In this document: piece after piece, positions 7,875-15,870 of the stretch
How positions within the stretch are numbered: position 1 is the first letter of the stretch
Layout: each line of letters begins with the position of its first letter
From: Candidatus Hydrogenedentota bacterium
GTDB taxonomy: Bacteria > Hydrogenedentota > Hydrogenedentia > Hydrogenedentales > CAILVY01
DNA length: 33,808 nucleotides
Direction: 5' to 3'
NCBI GenBank assembly: GCA_029565395.1
Contig: JAKQOG010000056.1
Span: forward strand, 1 to 33,808
Position numbers and translations under genes: made by a program
The notes under the pieces: generated by a model
What the model was told of the DNA's origin: nothing
What the model saw: only the letters and a program-made list of their open reading frames with translations
Database searches by the model: none

Positions 7875-9098
7875 ATGAATAAAGCGTTCGTCCGCGTCTG
7901 GCTGAGGCGCGCGGGGTGGGCGGCAGCGGTCTTGTTAATAGTGTTTGTGGCATGGGGATACATGTTCATGCCGGGAATGCTTATGAATGCCGTGAACCGC
8001 GCCACATCCCATGGCCCCTATGCGGTTAGTGAACCGGCCCAGACGCTGCACAACCGTCTGCATGTGGCGGATTTGCATTGCGACGCCCTGCTGTGGTGCA
8101 GGGATTTGCTGAAACGGGATACCCGCGGGCTTGTGGATGTTCCCCGCCTTATCGAAGGCAATGTCTCATTACAAGTGTTTTCCGCCGTGACGCGCATGCC
8201 CCTTCTGAGTAGTTTCACTTCCACGCGCAATGTGGGTGACGTGCTGATGCCGCTGGTGTATTTCCAGGGCTGGCCCGCCGCTACGTGGTTCAGCCCGCGT
8301 GAACGGGCCTTGTATCAGGCGGGTGTGCTCGATAAGGACGCACAAGCGTCCAATGGATTATTGACCATTCTCCGCACGAAAGAGGATATGGATCGGTATC
8401 TGGAGCGGCGCAAGGAAAATCCAAAAATAACGGCGGGGTTGTTGAGCATTGAAGGACTGCATGCCCTGGAGGGGGATCTGGAAAATGTGCGGGTGTTTTT
8501 CCATGCCGGATACCGCATGATGTCGCCAAGCCATTTTTTTGACACGGAAGTGGGCGGGTCGGCCCAAGGACTGGAGAAAGGCGGCCTCACGGACTTCGGG
8601 AAGCGCGTCATTAAATTCATGGAACAACTCCATATCACCGTAGACCTAGCCCATGCCTCCCCCAAACTATTCGATGACGTGTTGGACATCGCCTCGCGGC
8701 CCGTGGTGGTGTCGCACGGCGGTGTTCAGGGCGCCTGCAATAACGCCCGTAATTTGAGCGATGATCAACTGCGCCGCCTTGCGCAAAACGGCGGTTTGGC
8801 GGGTATCGGCTTCTGGAATATGGCCACCTGCGGGGAGGACGTGGACAGCATCCTCCGCGCCATTCAACACGCGGTGGCCGTAGCGGGCGTGGACCATGTT
8901 GCTCTAGGGTCCGATTTTGACGGCGCCACCCGCGCGCCTTTTGACGCGAGTGGTATGGCGCTGCTCACCCAGGGGTTAATGCAGGCAGGCGTGCCGGAAG
9001 CCGATATCGCCAAGATTATGGGTGAAAATGCTTTCCGGGTATTGCGCGAAAACCTCCCCTCCGAAAAAGACTCCTCCAGCATACCCCAGCCGCAGTAG
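7875..9098 (+). CDS. Membrane-anchored dipeptidase, peptidase family M19 (renal dipeptidase type)
   Basis: The ATG at 7875 is preferred because GAGGAG lies 9 nt upstream and it yields a normal signal anchor; an in-frame ATG at 7836 lacks a Shine-Dalgarno. The 407-residue product has a transmembrane segment near 15-32, then the M19 metal site. It includes H-C-D at 68-70, the E of S-I-E-G-L-H, L-A-H-A-S, and V-S-H-G-G, followed by N-A-R-N-L and G-S-D-F-D-G-A near the end. M19 enzymes use two zinc ions to hydrolyse L-D- or L-L-dipeptides and some beta-lactams or lactones. The anchor places catalysis outside the cytoplasmic membrane, for example in peptidoglycan-peptide turnover. Confidence 0.92.
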   Translation: MNKAFVRVWLRRAGWAAAVLLIVFVAWGYMFMPGMLMNAVNRATSHGPYAVSEPAQTLHNRLHVADLHCDALLWCRDLLKRDTRGLVDVPRLIEGNVSLQVFSAVTRMPLLSSFTSTRNVGDVLMPLVYFQGWPAATWFSPRERALYQAGVLDKDAQASNGLLTILRTKEDMDRYLERRKENPKITAGLLSIEGLHALEGDLENVRVFFHAGYRMMSPSHFFDTEVGGSAQGLEKGGLTDFGKRVIKFMEQLHITVDLAHASPKLFDDVLDIASRPVVVSHGGVQGACNNARNLSDDQLRRLAQNGGLAGIGFWNMATCGEDVDSILRAIQHAVAVAGVDHVALGSDFDGATRAPFDASGMALLTQGLMQAGVPEADIAKIMGENAFRVLRENLPSEKDSSSIPQPQ

Positions 9099-9106
9099 AC
9101 GTGTCC

Positions 9107-9142
9107 TTCGTGGTGGATCTTTCCGGATTTTTTTACCACGAA
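9107..9142. repeat. Inverted repeat of the ACCACGAA type between genes
   Basis: TTCGTGGT at 9107-9114 pairs exactly with ACCACGAA at 9135-9142 across a 20-nt loop containing a run of seven T. More (C)ACGAA half-motifs continue to about 9161. It lies in the 158-bp gap after the dipeptidase stop. Similar CCACGAAG-rich intergenic repeats occur widely in environmental bacteria (from memory). It could also act as a weak transcript end. Confidence 0.6.
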
Positions 9143-9256
9143 ATGCGCGAAACACACGAAACTTAAGGGGTTTTGGTACGCCAAACAAGAGGTTGACTGC
9201 CCTGCCGGACACGATTACAATCAATCAGGGAAATACGGTAACGATGGGATCAGTGG

Positions 9257-10864
9257 ATGAAGGAGTCCAGTTTCGATACGTTTGAAGTGCGGGAAGGCAA
9301 CCGGGAGGCGTTTGAAACCTGCCGTGCGATTGCCGCATTGCGTTATCAGGGCGTGTCGCCGGTGCTGCTGCTTGGCGTCGGCGATACGGGGAAGAGCCAC
9401 TTGCTGTGGTCCATCGTGAAGCATGTCCGCGCCCATGCCTTGAAAGCAGGTCTAGGGCTCGTTCTCGCGCGGGAATTTCCGGAAAAAGTGCGGCAACTGA
9501 TACAGAATCCCGCGCCGATTCAGCAAGGCAAAAAGGCCATCCTGCTGGTGGACGAACTGGAACAATTCCAGGAGAACGCTTCCGATTTGGAGAAGGTGGT
9601 CGATCTGTTCCATCAAAGCCGCCATGTGGTGGTGATTGCCAGCAATGTGCATCCGGATCGTCTGGATGTATTCAGCACTGCCTTTAAAATTCTGCTGGGG
9701 CAGGGGCGGCTTATAGAAATAACCCATGATCGTGCTTCCGTGCCAATGAAAGATGAAGAACTGCCGGAAAACAAAGGGGATGAACTAGCCGCGCTTCAGG
9801 CCGAAGTCGAAACCTTGCGTTGGGAACGGTTTGAAACTGAACGCAAGCTTGCGGATTCGGTATCGGAGGCAGTCTCGGCGCGAAAGGCGGAATTTGAGGC
9901 GTTGCGCCGTGAATTGGAAGAGGCGAAGGAAGACGCCGCTTCCGCGTTGGCGGAACAGGCCCGTCTGCAAGGTCTGCTGGGCGCCAAACAAAGCCTGGAA
10001 GAAACGCTCCATGATTTTCAGGAGGAACGGGACGCGCTCCGCGGCGAGGTGCGCCGGCTGGAAGAGAAAAACGAACTGCTCCAAGTTCAGGTATCCGCGC
10101 ATGAGGAGGCGCAGCGCCATGTTCACGAATTAGAATCCGCTGATGGCGGGGAAGATGCCTCTGCGCCCTTGGAACGGCGGCGTGAAATGGAACTGGCGGA
10201 GGCGCACGCGCTGGCGGATGCATTTCAAGCGCAATTGGAACACGATCACCAGCGGATGGCGGCGGAGACTGCCCAAATCCGGATGGAGCGCGATATGCTC
10301 AACGACCTTCTGGAAGAAGCGCGTGCGGAACAGGGCCGCATCAGCATAATACTTGAGGCCACCCGCGGCCGCATGGAGGTGATGGAAGCCGAATTGGAAA
10401 AGGCGCGCAAGCACTTGGCTGCCCAAACCGCCGAGATGGATGCACTGCGGCACAGTGCGGCGGCGCAAGTCGCCTCGGCAACGATTCAAACCGGTGAAAT
10501 GGAGAACCGGCTTTCCCGGTTCGAATCCATTCTGGATGCCGCCCGCCAGACCAGCCGCGCCACGGAAGCAAGCATGCAGCGCATTTCCGAAGAACTGTTC
10601 CGAACCGCTGATACCCTTAAAGACATTGCGCGCAGGCACGCTGTATTGAAAGGGGCGTCGCTGGAGCCGTATGGCGGCGAGGGAGAGGCCGTGCTGGCCC
10701 ATGATCAGATTCCTCTTTTTGATGCCGCATTGTTGGACCCGAACCTGCCGGGCGCCTCCCCCAGAGATAAAGCCGCGGCGGACGCTCCGGCTTCTTCGCC
10801 TTTTTCACGCTTGAATGAAATGGTGGAACGGGCGCTGTATCCCGATGATGCCCAGCAACGGTAA
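9257..10864 (+). CDS. DnaA/Hda-like AAA+ ATPase with a long coiled-coil tail
   Basis: In this 535-residue protein, residues 1-160 resemble the ATPase core of DnaA/Hda: an F-x-V-x-x-x-N-R-E-A-F entry, Walker A G-V-G-D-T-G-K-S (40-47), Walker B I-L-L-V-D-E (95-100) and a sensor-1-like A-S-N (128-130). The region matching the DnaA box VII arginine finger (S-R-F) reads F-K-I-L-L-G-Q-G, so that arginine seems lost. There is no DnaA domain IV. Residues about 174-480 are a nearly unbroken heptad-rich, Glu/Arg/Ala-rich coiled coil, followed by a short tail containing H-D-Q-I-P-L-F. The result looks like a scaffold or filament-forming regulator rather than an initiator. It is 26 bp upstream of the HD gene, a likely operon. 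The function is unknown. Confidence 0.85.
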   Translation: MKESSFDTFEVREGNREAFETCRAIAALRYQGVSPVLLLGVGDTGKSHLLWSIVKHVRAHALKAGLGLVLAREFPEKVRQLIQNPAPIQQGKKAILLVDELEQFQENASDLEKVVDLFHQSRHVVVIASNVHPDRLDVFSTAFKILLGQGRLIEITHDRASVPMKDEELPENKGDELAALQAEVETLRWERFETERKLADSVSEAVSARKAEFEALRRELEEAKEDAASALAEQARLQGLLGAKQSLEETLHDFQEERDALRGEVRRLEEKNELLQVQVSAHEEAQRHVHELESADGGEDASAPLERRREMELAEAHALADAFQAQLEHDHQRMAAETAQIRMERDMLNDLLEEARAEQGRISIILEATRGRMEVMEAELEKARKHLAAQTAEMDALRHSAAAQVASATIQTGEMENRLSRFESILDAARQTSRATEASMQRISEELFRTADTLKDIARRHAVLKGASLEPYGGEGEAVLAHDQIPLFDAALLDPNLPGASPRDKAAADAPASSPFSRLNEMVERALYPDDAQQR

Positions 10865-10890
10865 AGGACGCATAGGAGGTCAATTCACCC

Positions 10891-11460
10891 ATGGAATCCG
10901 GCATGGAACGCATCATAACTTTTTTTGAACAGATCCACCCCCTGGATCGCGTGCCGCGCGCGGGATACATCCTGCGCGGCGTGCCGGAACCGGAATCCGT
11001 GGCGGCGCACAGCCATTTTATGTCTCTATTGGCACTGCTTATGCTGGAACAATATCCTAATCTCTTCGACCGCGAAAAAGTGCTGGGCATGGCCCTTATT
11101 CACGATCTCTCCGAAGCCCGCTTGATGGATATCCCCATGCCGTATGCCGATGCTTACCTTAATGATGCGAAAAAGGCCGCGGAACAGGCTATCATCGAAG
11201 ATTTGTTTCAGGGGCTGCCGGAAAAATTCCCCCGATTGCATGAGGAATTTCTCGCGGCCAAAACTCCGGAAAGCCGGCTCTTGCGTGGACTGGACAAGGC
11301 GCAAATGATGATTAAAATCCTCTGTTACGAACGAGAACACCGCGGCCGCCTCGAAGAGTTCTGGAAAAATCCGAAAAACTTTCTCGACTACGGCATAGAG
11401 CCCGTTTCCGAACTGTTTGATGCTATATGCGCCCGCGCCGGACGCGAGCGCCCACGGTAA
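10891..11460 (+). CDS. HD-domain phosphohydrolase, YfbR/HDDC2-like (5'-deoxynucleotidase type)
   Basis: In this 189-residue protein the HD metal site is complete: His40 in S-V-A-A-H-S, His71-Asp72 in H-D-L-S-E, and Asp135 in G-L-D-K-A. The opening R-V-P-R-A-G-Y-I-L-R-G-V-P-E-P-E-S-V matches the HD_3 group to which E. coli YfbR belongs. Those enzymes dephosphorylate deoxynucleoside 5'-monophosphates. AGGAGG lies 11 nt before the ATG; a second in-frame ATG is at 10903. It follows the ATPase/coiled-coil gene closely and converges with the esterase gene 22 bp away. The exact substrate is unproven. Confidence 0.9.
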   Translation: MESGMERIITFFEQIHPLDRVPRAGYILRGVPEPESVAAHSHFMSLLALLMLEQYPNLFDREKVLGMALIHDLSEARLMDIPMPYADAYLNDAKKAAEQAIIEDLFQGLPEKFPRLHEEFLAAKTPESRLLRGLDKAQMMIKILCYEREHRGRLEEFWKNPKNFLDYGIEPVSELFDAICARAGRERPR

Positions 11461-11482
11461 CTCAAACGATATGTTTTGCCGA

Positions 11483-13501
11483 TTATAGATTTTTCCCCAA
11501 GGCGTCCAGGGGCTGCTCAATCGTGAGCACCGGTCCTAAAAGTTTGACTAAATCCGGAAGATCGTACGCCAGCAAGGCGCCGTGCACCGCATTGGCCAGT
11601 TGGTTGTTGGTGGCCCGGGCGTGAACTATGTCCGACCAAGATCGAAGCGTGCGGACCAGTTTCACGGAGGTGAAAAGTCCCGGTTCCAGTGCGGCCGCGT
11701 GCAATGCGGGCACCCCGGCGCTTCCTTCCGCCACCAAATGAACTTGTTGTGCGCCCACACGGTCCAAGGCATACTGTGCACAGACTAATACATCTTCCGT
11801 GCGCATTCCCACATAGGTCCGCCCTAGCGCATACGCGGCCATTTGGTCTTCCCAATCAAGTGCAATGTCTTCCCCGGCGGCTTTCTGGCCTGTTTGCTTC
11901 GTCTCGCCCGTGCCTCGGAGATCCACGGCCAACACCAGCGCGCCTTCCTTCGATAATTGTTCAAAATCCGCTTTATCCTTGCCTGCTTCATTTACATACA
12001 CCACTGCCAATCCGGGCTTTACCGCTTCAGGGACATACAGCAATGCCGGCAGATAAATGCCTGGTTCGGGTTTCAAAATCAGTTTTTCAATTTTCCCTTT
12101 GCCCAGTGTCTGTTGACCGGCTGACTGGACCTCCGGCTTGGGCAGATCGCTGGAATTGCGGATCTTAGCGATTTCCCGAACGCGGTTCAGCAGGGTTTCA
12201 GGCGTTTCCGAGGCCCAGAGCTTCTGCCGCTGCGAAGCCAATTCATTTTCATAGTCCGCGTTCAGGTCATAGGTGGTGCGGGCGCCCTCCATCAGCATCA
12301 CCTGGCCTTTCGGCGTGCATTGCAGCTCTTCGGCGGTGAGGATGTTAATTTCGGGTTCCGTGATGGCTTCATCGCGTCCGCAGAGCCACCGGGCCATCCA
12401 GCGGACCACGCTCTGCCGTTGAAGCTGGTTATAGTTGTGTTTCGCGGCGTTCTCCATGATATCCACACGTTCCGCATACCCTATCCGCGTGAACATGCGC
12501 TTGGCATACCGGAACGTTTCCCAGGTGGCATTGATATCGAAGAAGTCTTCCGTGGCCGCGCAGACAATTACGGGCATCACGGGCGCGCGCATCATGAGAT
12601 AATCGCCGTGCTCCATGCCCCAGGCAAGCTGACCGTAGATGTTCTGCTCCGCGTCCCCCGGCGCTTTTTCCAATTCGCGGCTTTCCCGGTGGATATAGCA
12701 ACTGGGCGCGGCGGCCATAATGCGATCATCCAGACTCATCAAGTAGGCGGTTTGTGTGCCGCCCCCGCTGTTGCCGGTGCATCCGAGACGTTTGGGATCC
12801 ACTTCCGGACGCGATTCCAGATAATCCATGGCCCGCATCCCGTCCCATATTTCATAGGTGGCCGTATTCCGCCCGACCAGCATGCAGCCGATGCCGCCCA
12901 TCGTATGTGCGCGCGTGCCCCACATGATGTATTTCCCCTTTTCATCCAGCAATTGCTTCCGCTCTCCCTGCTCAATAGGGTCAAAAACGAGCGCCATCAT
13001 ACCATTCAAGGCAAGCAGTGCCCCCATGGTTTGATACTCCATGTGCACCTTCGCATCTTCGGCATGACCGCATGGAATCAATACGCCGGGATAGGGCGGC
13101 TTGTAGTGTTCCGATTCCGGCACGAAAAGCGCCGCCGTGACATACAATTTCGGCTGACTTTCAAACAGGATCTTTTCAACCCGGTAGCCATCGCGTTGTA
13201 CGGCGCCTGTAACCTGGGCGTTTAATGGCGTGCGTTCGGGAAAGCCGCCCAATGCGGCCACAAAGAGTTCCCGAAGCCGTTTTTGCCGCGCAGCGAGATC
13301 TTCCGGCGTGATCACCTTTTCATAGTCCACCTTCCATTGTTCCCAACTCTCATTGACCTGCTTGAGCAAATAGTGCTTCATCATATCGGCAGGCGCAACG
13401 CCGTCCAGCATATCCGGCAATACCTTAAGATCCTGCGCCGCTATGCCCGCCGTGTAAATGCTTCCCAGTACAATCGCGATCAACAGCCCTATCCGATTCA
13501 T
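11483..13501 (-). CDS. Secreted two-domain alpha/beta hydrolase, acetylxylan-esterase-like
   Basis: The start at 13501 is favoured by AAAGGAG nine nt upstream and by a signal peptide (M-N-R-I-G-L-L-I-A-I-V-L ... A-G-I-A-A-Q) beginning right there; the frame stays open upstream to 13630. The 672-residue protein has an N-terminal hydrolase domain with nucleophile G-N-S-G-G (Ser245), acid in T-E-D-F-F-D (Asp319) and His355 in A-K-H-N-Y. A second hydrolase-like domain from about residue 450 contains D-L-R-G-T-G-E but lacks an obvious G-x-S-x-G and looks non-catalytic. Such proteins are usually named acetylxylan esterase or dienelactone-hydrolase-like. It is the last gene of a possible minus-strand run after the FadL-like and R2lox genes. 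Confidence 0.85.
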   Translation of the reverse strand: MNRIGLLIAIVLGSIYTAGIAAQDLKVLPDMLDGVAPADMMKHYLLKQVNESWEQWKVDYEKVITPEDLAARQKRLRELFVAALGGFPERTPLNAQVTGAVQRDGYRVEKILFESQPKLYVTAALFVPESEHYKPPYPGVLIPCGHAEDAKVHMEYQTMGALLALNGMMALVFDPIEQGERKQLLDEKGKYIMWGTRAHTMGGIGCMLVGRNTATYEIWDGMRAMDYLESRPEVDPKRLGCTGNSGGGTQTAYLMSLDDRIMAAAPSCYIHRESRELEKAPGDAEQNIYGQLAWGMEHGDYLMMRAPVMPVIVCAATEDFFDINATWETFRYAKRMFTRIGYAERVDIMENAAKHNYNQLQRQSVVRWMARWLCGRDEAITEPEINILTAEELQCTPKGQVMLMEGARTTYDLNADYENELASQRQKLWASETPETLLNRVREIAKIRNSSDLPKPEVQSAGQQTLGKGKIEKLILKPEPGIYLPALLYVPEAVKPGLAVVYVNEAGKDKADFEQLSKEGALVLAVDLRGTGETKQTGQKAAGEDIALDWEDQMAAYALGRTYVGMRTEDVLVCAQYALDRVGAQQVHLVAEGSAGVPALHAAALEPGLFTSVKLVRTLRSWSDIVHARATNNQLANAVHGALLAYDLPDLVKLLGPVLTIEQPLDALGKNL

Positions 13502-13562
13502 GGTTCGAGACTCCTTTTTGGGGTCAGTATAGATCAATACATGACGTTGTTCATACGATGAG

Positions 13563-14795
13563 TTACCAAAAATAGGTGTAGGCCAGGGCGAGGCTGTGGG
13601 CTTCGGCACTAAAGCGCGTTCCTTTGCCAAGCCATCCCAGGATATCGCCGCCTCCGTGTTCCTTCATGGAATTGGGCACAAAACACATATAGGTGGCATG
13701 AATTTCATGATGGTCATTGATTTTGTATGCGCATCCCGCGGCCACATGCGTGGAGATGATAATGGGGGCCAATCCGTTGGTAAAAACATGATTTTTATCA
13801 ACGTGCGGCTTGCCGTAGGAAATGCCCGTCCTGAAGGTCCAACGGTCATTCAGCGTATACTCCAGAGCAGCGCGGACAATGTGTTGATCATTCCAGCCCA
13901 TTCCATGCTGGAGGATTTCCCTGCCGAATTGGGGCACCCCGTGCCAATTGATCCACTTGTAGTCAAGAAAAACTTCGAGTTTGGGCATGATTTTAACGGC
14001 GACGCCGGCCTGGACCTTTTGGGGCATATCCAGGCGGCGGGGGAAAAGGTCGGAGTACTTTTTGAACCGGGTCATCCATTGCGGCGTGGCATAGGAAGCT
14101 CCGATCGCAAAACGTTCCCATTTTTTTTGCACTCCCAGGGTGAGTCCTGCGCCATACGAATCATCCCAACTGAAATCCGCCTTCGTCTGTTGAAATTTCA
14201 ACGTGAGATGATCGGATATCATGCATTGAGCGTTGATATTCAGCGCCGCGCCGACGGCCCAGCCGTTCCCTAAATCCCGGGCAAAGGCCAATGGAATTCT
14301 CGCGGCGAAAAGCTGCAAGCGGCGATCCCAGTTTTGGCCCAAGAGCGCGGGAACAATGCTCCGGGAATGCTCAAAATTCGTGGTGAGCCCCGCCATAACG
14401 TAGAACCCCGTGCCGAAGGTAAAATATTGGGTGGGCCAGACTACGCCGAAGTCTGGTCCCCCTAGCGGCATGCGATCGGTCATTTTCCGGTTGAACCAGT
14501 TTGAGGCAATGCCCCGTGGTTCCAAGCCGCGCTCGATATAATAAGCGCTCAACATGATGTCTACGCGGCGGTCTAGATCTACAATCCCTGCGGGATTAAT
14601 AATACTCCAGGCGGGATCTTTACAGCTTGCGGCGCCCGCCCCCGCCATTGCCTTGGATTCCGCGCTATACCCCACCATGTCCATGCCGTTGGTGGCGTGG
14701 ACTCCTGCCGGAAGGCACACAGACGCCAGGATCCATACCGCCCATCGCCGGAATACGGGTTCCCAAGGTTTCTTTTCCTCCCTCTTGGGCTCCAA
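13563..14795 (-). CDS. FadL/OmpP1/TodX-family outer membrane transport protein
   Basis: A TTG start at 14795 is supported by AAGGAG 8 nt upstream. The 410-residue product has a signal peptide (hydrophobic core W-A-V-W-I-L-A-S-V, cut after V-H-A). The mature start T-N-G-M-D-M-V-G-Y is followed by the FadL-like segment A-M-A-G-A-G-A-A, then D-P-A-W-S-I-I-N-P-A-G. Alternating beta strands run to a terminal aromatic residue (A-Y-T-Y-F-W), the usual outer-membrane barrel signal. FadL barrels admit long-chain fatty acids and other hydrophobic molecules through a hatch domain. It lies 69 bp downstream of the R2lox gene on the same strand and 61 bp before the esterase gene. Confidence 0.9.
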   Translation of the reverse strand: MEPKREEKKPWEPVFRRWAVWILASVCLPAGVHATNGMDMVGYSAESKAMAGAGAASCKDPAWSIINPAGIVDLDRRVDIMLSAYYIERGLEPRGIASNWFNRKMTDRMPLGGPDFGVVWPTQYFTFGTGFYVMAGLTTNFEHSRSIVPALLGQNWDRRLQLFAARIPLAFARDLGNGWAVGAALNINAQCMISDHLTLKFQQTKADFSWDDSYGAGLTLGVQKKWERFAIGASYATPQWMTRFKKYSDLFPRRLDMPQKVQAGVAVKIMPKLEVFLDYKWINWHGVPQFGREILQHGMGWNDQHIVRAALEYTLNDRWTFRTGISYGKPHVDKNHVFTNGLAPIIISTHVAAGCAYKINDHHEIHATYMCFVPNSMKEHGGGDILGWLGKGTRFSAEAHSLALAYTYFW

Positions 14796-14864
14796 ACCGG
14801 TTTCTCCTTTTTTGCGGGTTGGGGGTCTTCATGCGCGGAACCGGCAGTTTGGCCGGGCGCTCTC

Positions 14865-15764
14865 TTATGCATCATTCGCTTGTATAAACGCTTCCGTTTC
14901 CGAGTCTATTTCGTGTTGAGATTGGTTTTGCGCTTTGCGAATGCGATCCAGACGTTTTTGAAACTGAGCCGTGCCAAAAGCGGAGAATTCCTCATGGAGG
15001 ATGCCAAACGGCGCGGGCGTGTAGAAGGAAAAAATATCGCTGATTACGCCCAGCGCCGGCGTGTAAAGCGCGTTCATGGTCATCTCTACTTCATCCCACA
15101 GGGAAGGATCGCTGGTCATCAACCGGCTCAAGAGATACACCCCGTACGCGATGTGGCGCGATTCATCAAGTCTCACCCGCCCGATACCTTCCCGAATCCC
15201 AGGCAATATGTTGAAGCGATCAATGACCGTATAATACCCGTGATAGCCGGTTTCCGCCAGCATGCCTTCCACAATCATGTTGTAGAGGCACGCGGCGCGC
15301 GCCTGCGCTTCCGGCGAGGGATCGGTCCGAAGGGCCTGAAGCGCGTTCGGCAGCGCCTGATAGATAATGATTTTAAAACTGGGCGACTGATAGTGCGTCA
15401 GGTCGGGGGGGGCATCGCACACCTCCCGCAGGATCCGGCTGAAAAAATCCACGTGCTTCGCCTCTTCGAAAAGAAATGAGGTCAGGTACAAATGCTCTTC
15501 TGTACGCCCTTCGTTGGCGATGACTTGGATCATGGGCAGCAGATCCAGCGTAACCGCTTCCTCCCCCGCCACGAACAACGCTGTGAGCCGCAGCAGGAAG
15601 TCTTTTTCGTCGCGGGAGAGCTTCTCCCAATCTTGACGATCCCGAGTCAGGTCAATCTCGCTGGGATTCCAGATCCCATGTTTTTTCGCCTGCTCAAATA
15701 ACAGCATGGGAGGCGTTCCATACTGCAATCCCCGCGTCGTGGTGGTGAAAGCCGTGTGTGCCAT
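14865..15764 (-). CDS. R2-like ligand-binding oxidase (R2lox), Mn/Fe type
   Basis: The ATG at 15764 has AAAGGAGG six nt upstream, giving 299 residues. Candidate metal ligands are Glu68, Glu101, His104, Glu166, Glu201 and His204, within G-E-E-A-V-T-L-D, F-E-E-A-K-H, Y-N-M-I-V-E-G and D-E-S-R-H. The positions differ by at most one from those I recall for Mycobacterium tuberculosis Rv0233. Val71 and Tyr161 occupy the sites that form the Val-Tyr ether crosslink. R2lox proteins assemble a Mn/Fe centre, bind a long-chain fatty acid next to it and carry out two-electron oxidation; the physiological substrate is unknown. No ribonucleotide reductase R1 gene is nearby, which fits R2lox rather than NrdB. 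The gene is divergent from the glpD fusion. Confidence 0.93.
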   Translation of the reverse strand: MAHTAFTTTTRGLQYGTPPMLLFEQAKKHGIWNPSEIDLTRDRQDWEKLSRDEKDFLLRLTALFVAGEEAVTLDLLPMIQVIANEGRTEEHLYLTSFLFEEAKHVDFFSRILREVCDAPPDLTHYQSPSFKIIIYQALPNALQALRTDPSPEAQARAACLYNMIVEGMLAETGYHGYYTVIDRFNILPGIREGIGRVRLDESRHIAYGVYLLSRLMTSDPSLWDEVEMTMNALYTPALGVISDIFSFYTPAPFGILHEEFSAFGTAQFQKRLDRIRKAQNQSQHEIDSETEAFIQANDA

Positions 15765-15784
15765 GGCGTTCCTCCTTTGGGCCC

Positions 15785-15813
15785 AGTATAGCAAACCCAG
15801 GTCTTTTTGTCTT
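15785..15813 (-). promoter_or_regulatory. Candidate promoter for the R2lox gene
   Basis: Read on the minus strand, AAGACA (15813-15808) and TATACT (15790-15785) are 17 bp apart. Transcription would start almost at the Shine-Dalgarno, giving a leader of about 14 nt. The -35 overlaps the opposing -35 proposed for the glpD fusion. Confidence 0.35.
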
Positions 15814-15836
15814 GTCTGCCGGATTCCTGTTATAAA
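15807..15836 (+). promoter_or_regulatory. Candidate promoter for the glpD-lipid kinase fusion
   Basis: TTGTCT (15807-15812) and TATAAA (15831-15836) are 18 bp apart, 34 bp before the ATG at 15871. The proposed -35 is shared with the opposing R2lox promoter, so the two directions may compete. Confidence 0.4.
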
Positions 15837-15870
15837 GATCCCCGACGGATCAACTGGGAGGAGCTACCCA

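Noticed and set aside
12320..13225. A 301-codon open frame on the plus strand
   Set aside because: Antisense to the esterase gene, whose Ser-Asp-His triad is complete.
14865..15764. Ribonucleotide reductase small subunit NrdB
   Set aside because: No R1 gene nearby, and the Val71/Tyr161 pair and metal-ligand spacing fit R2lox.
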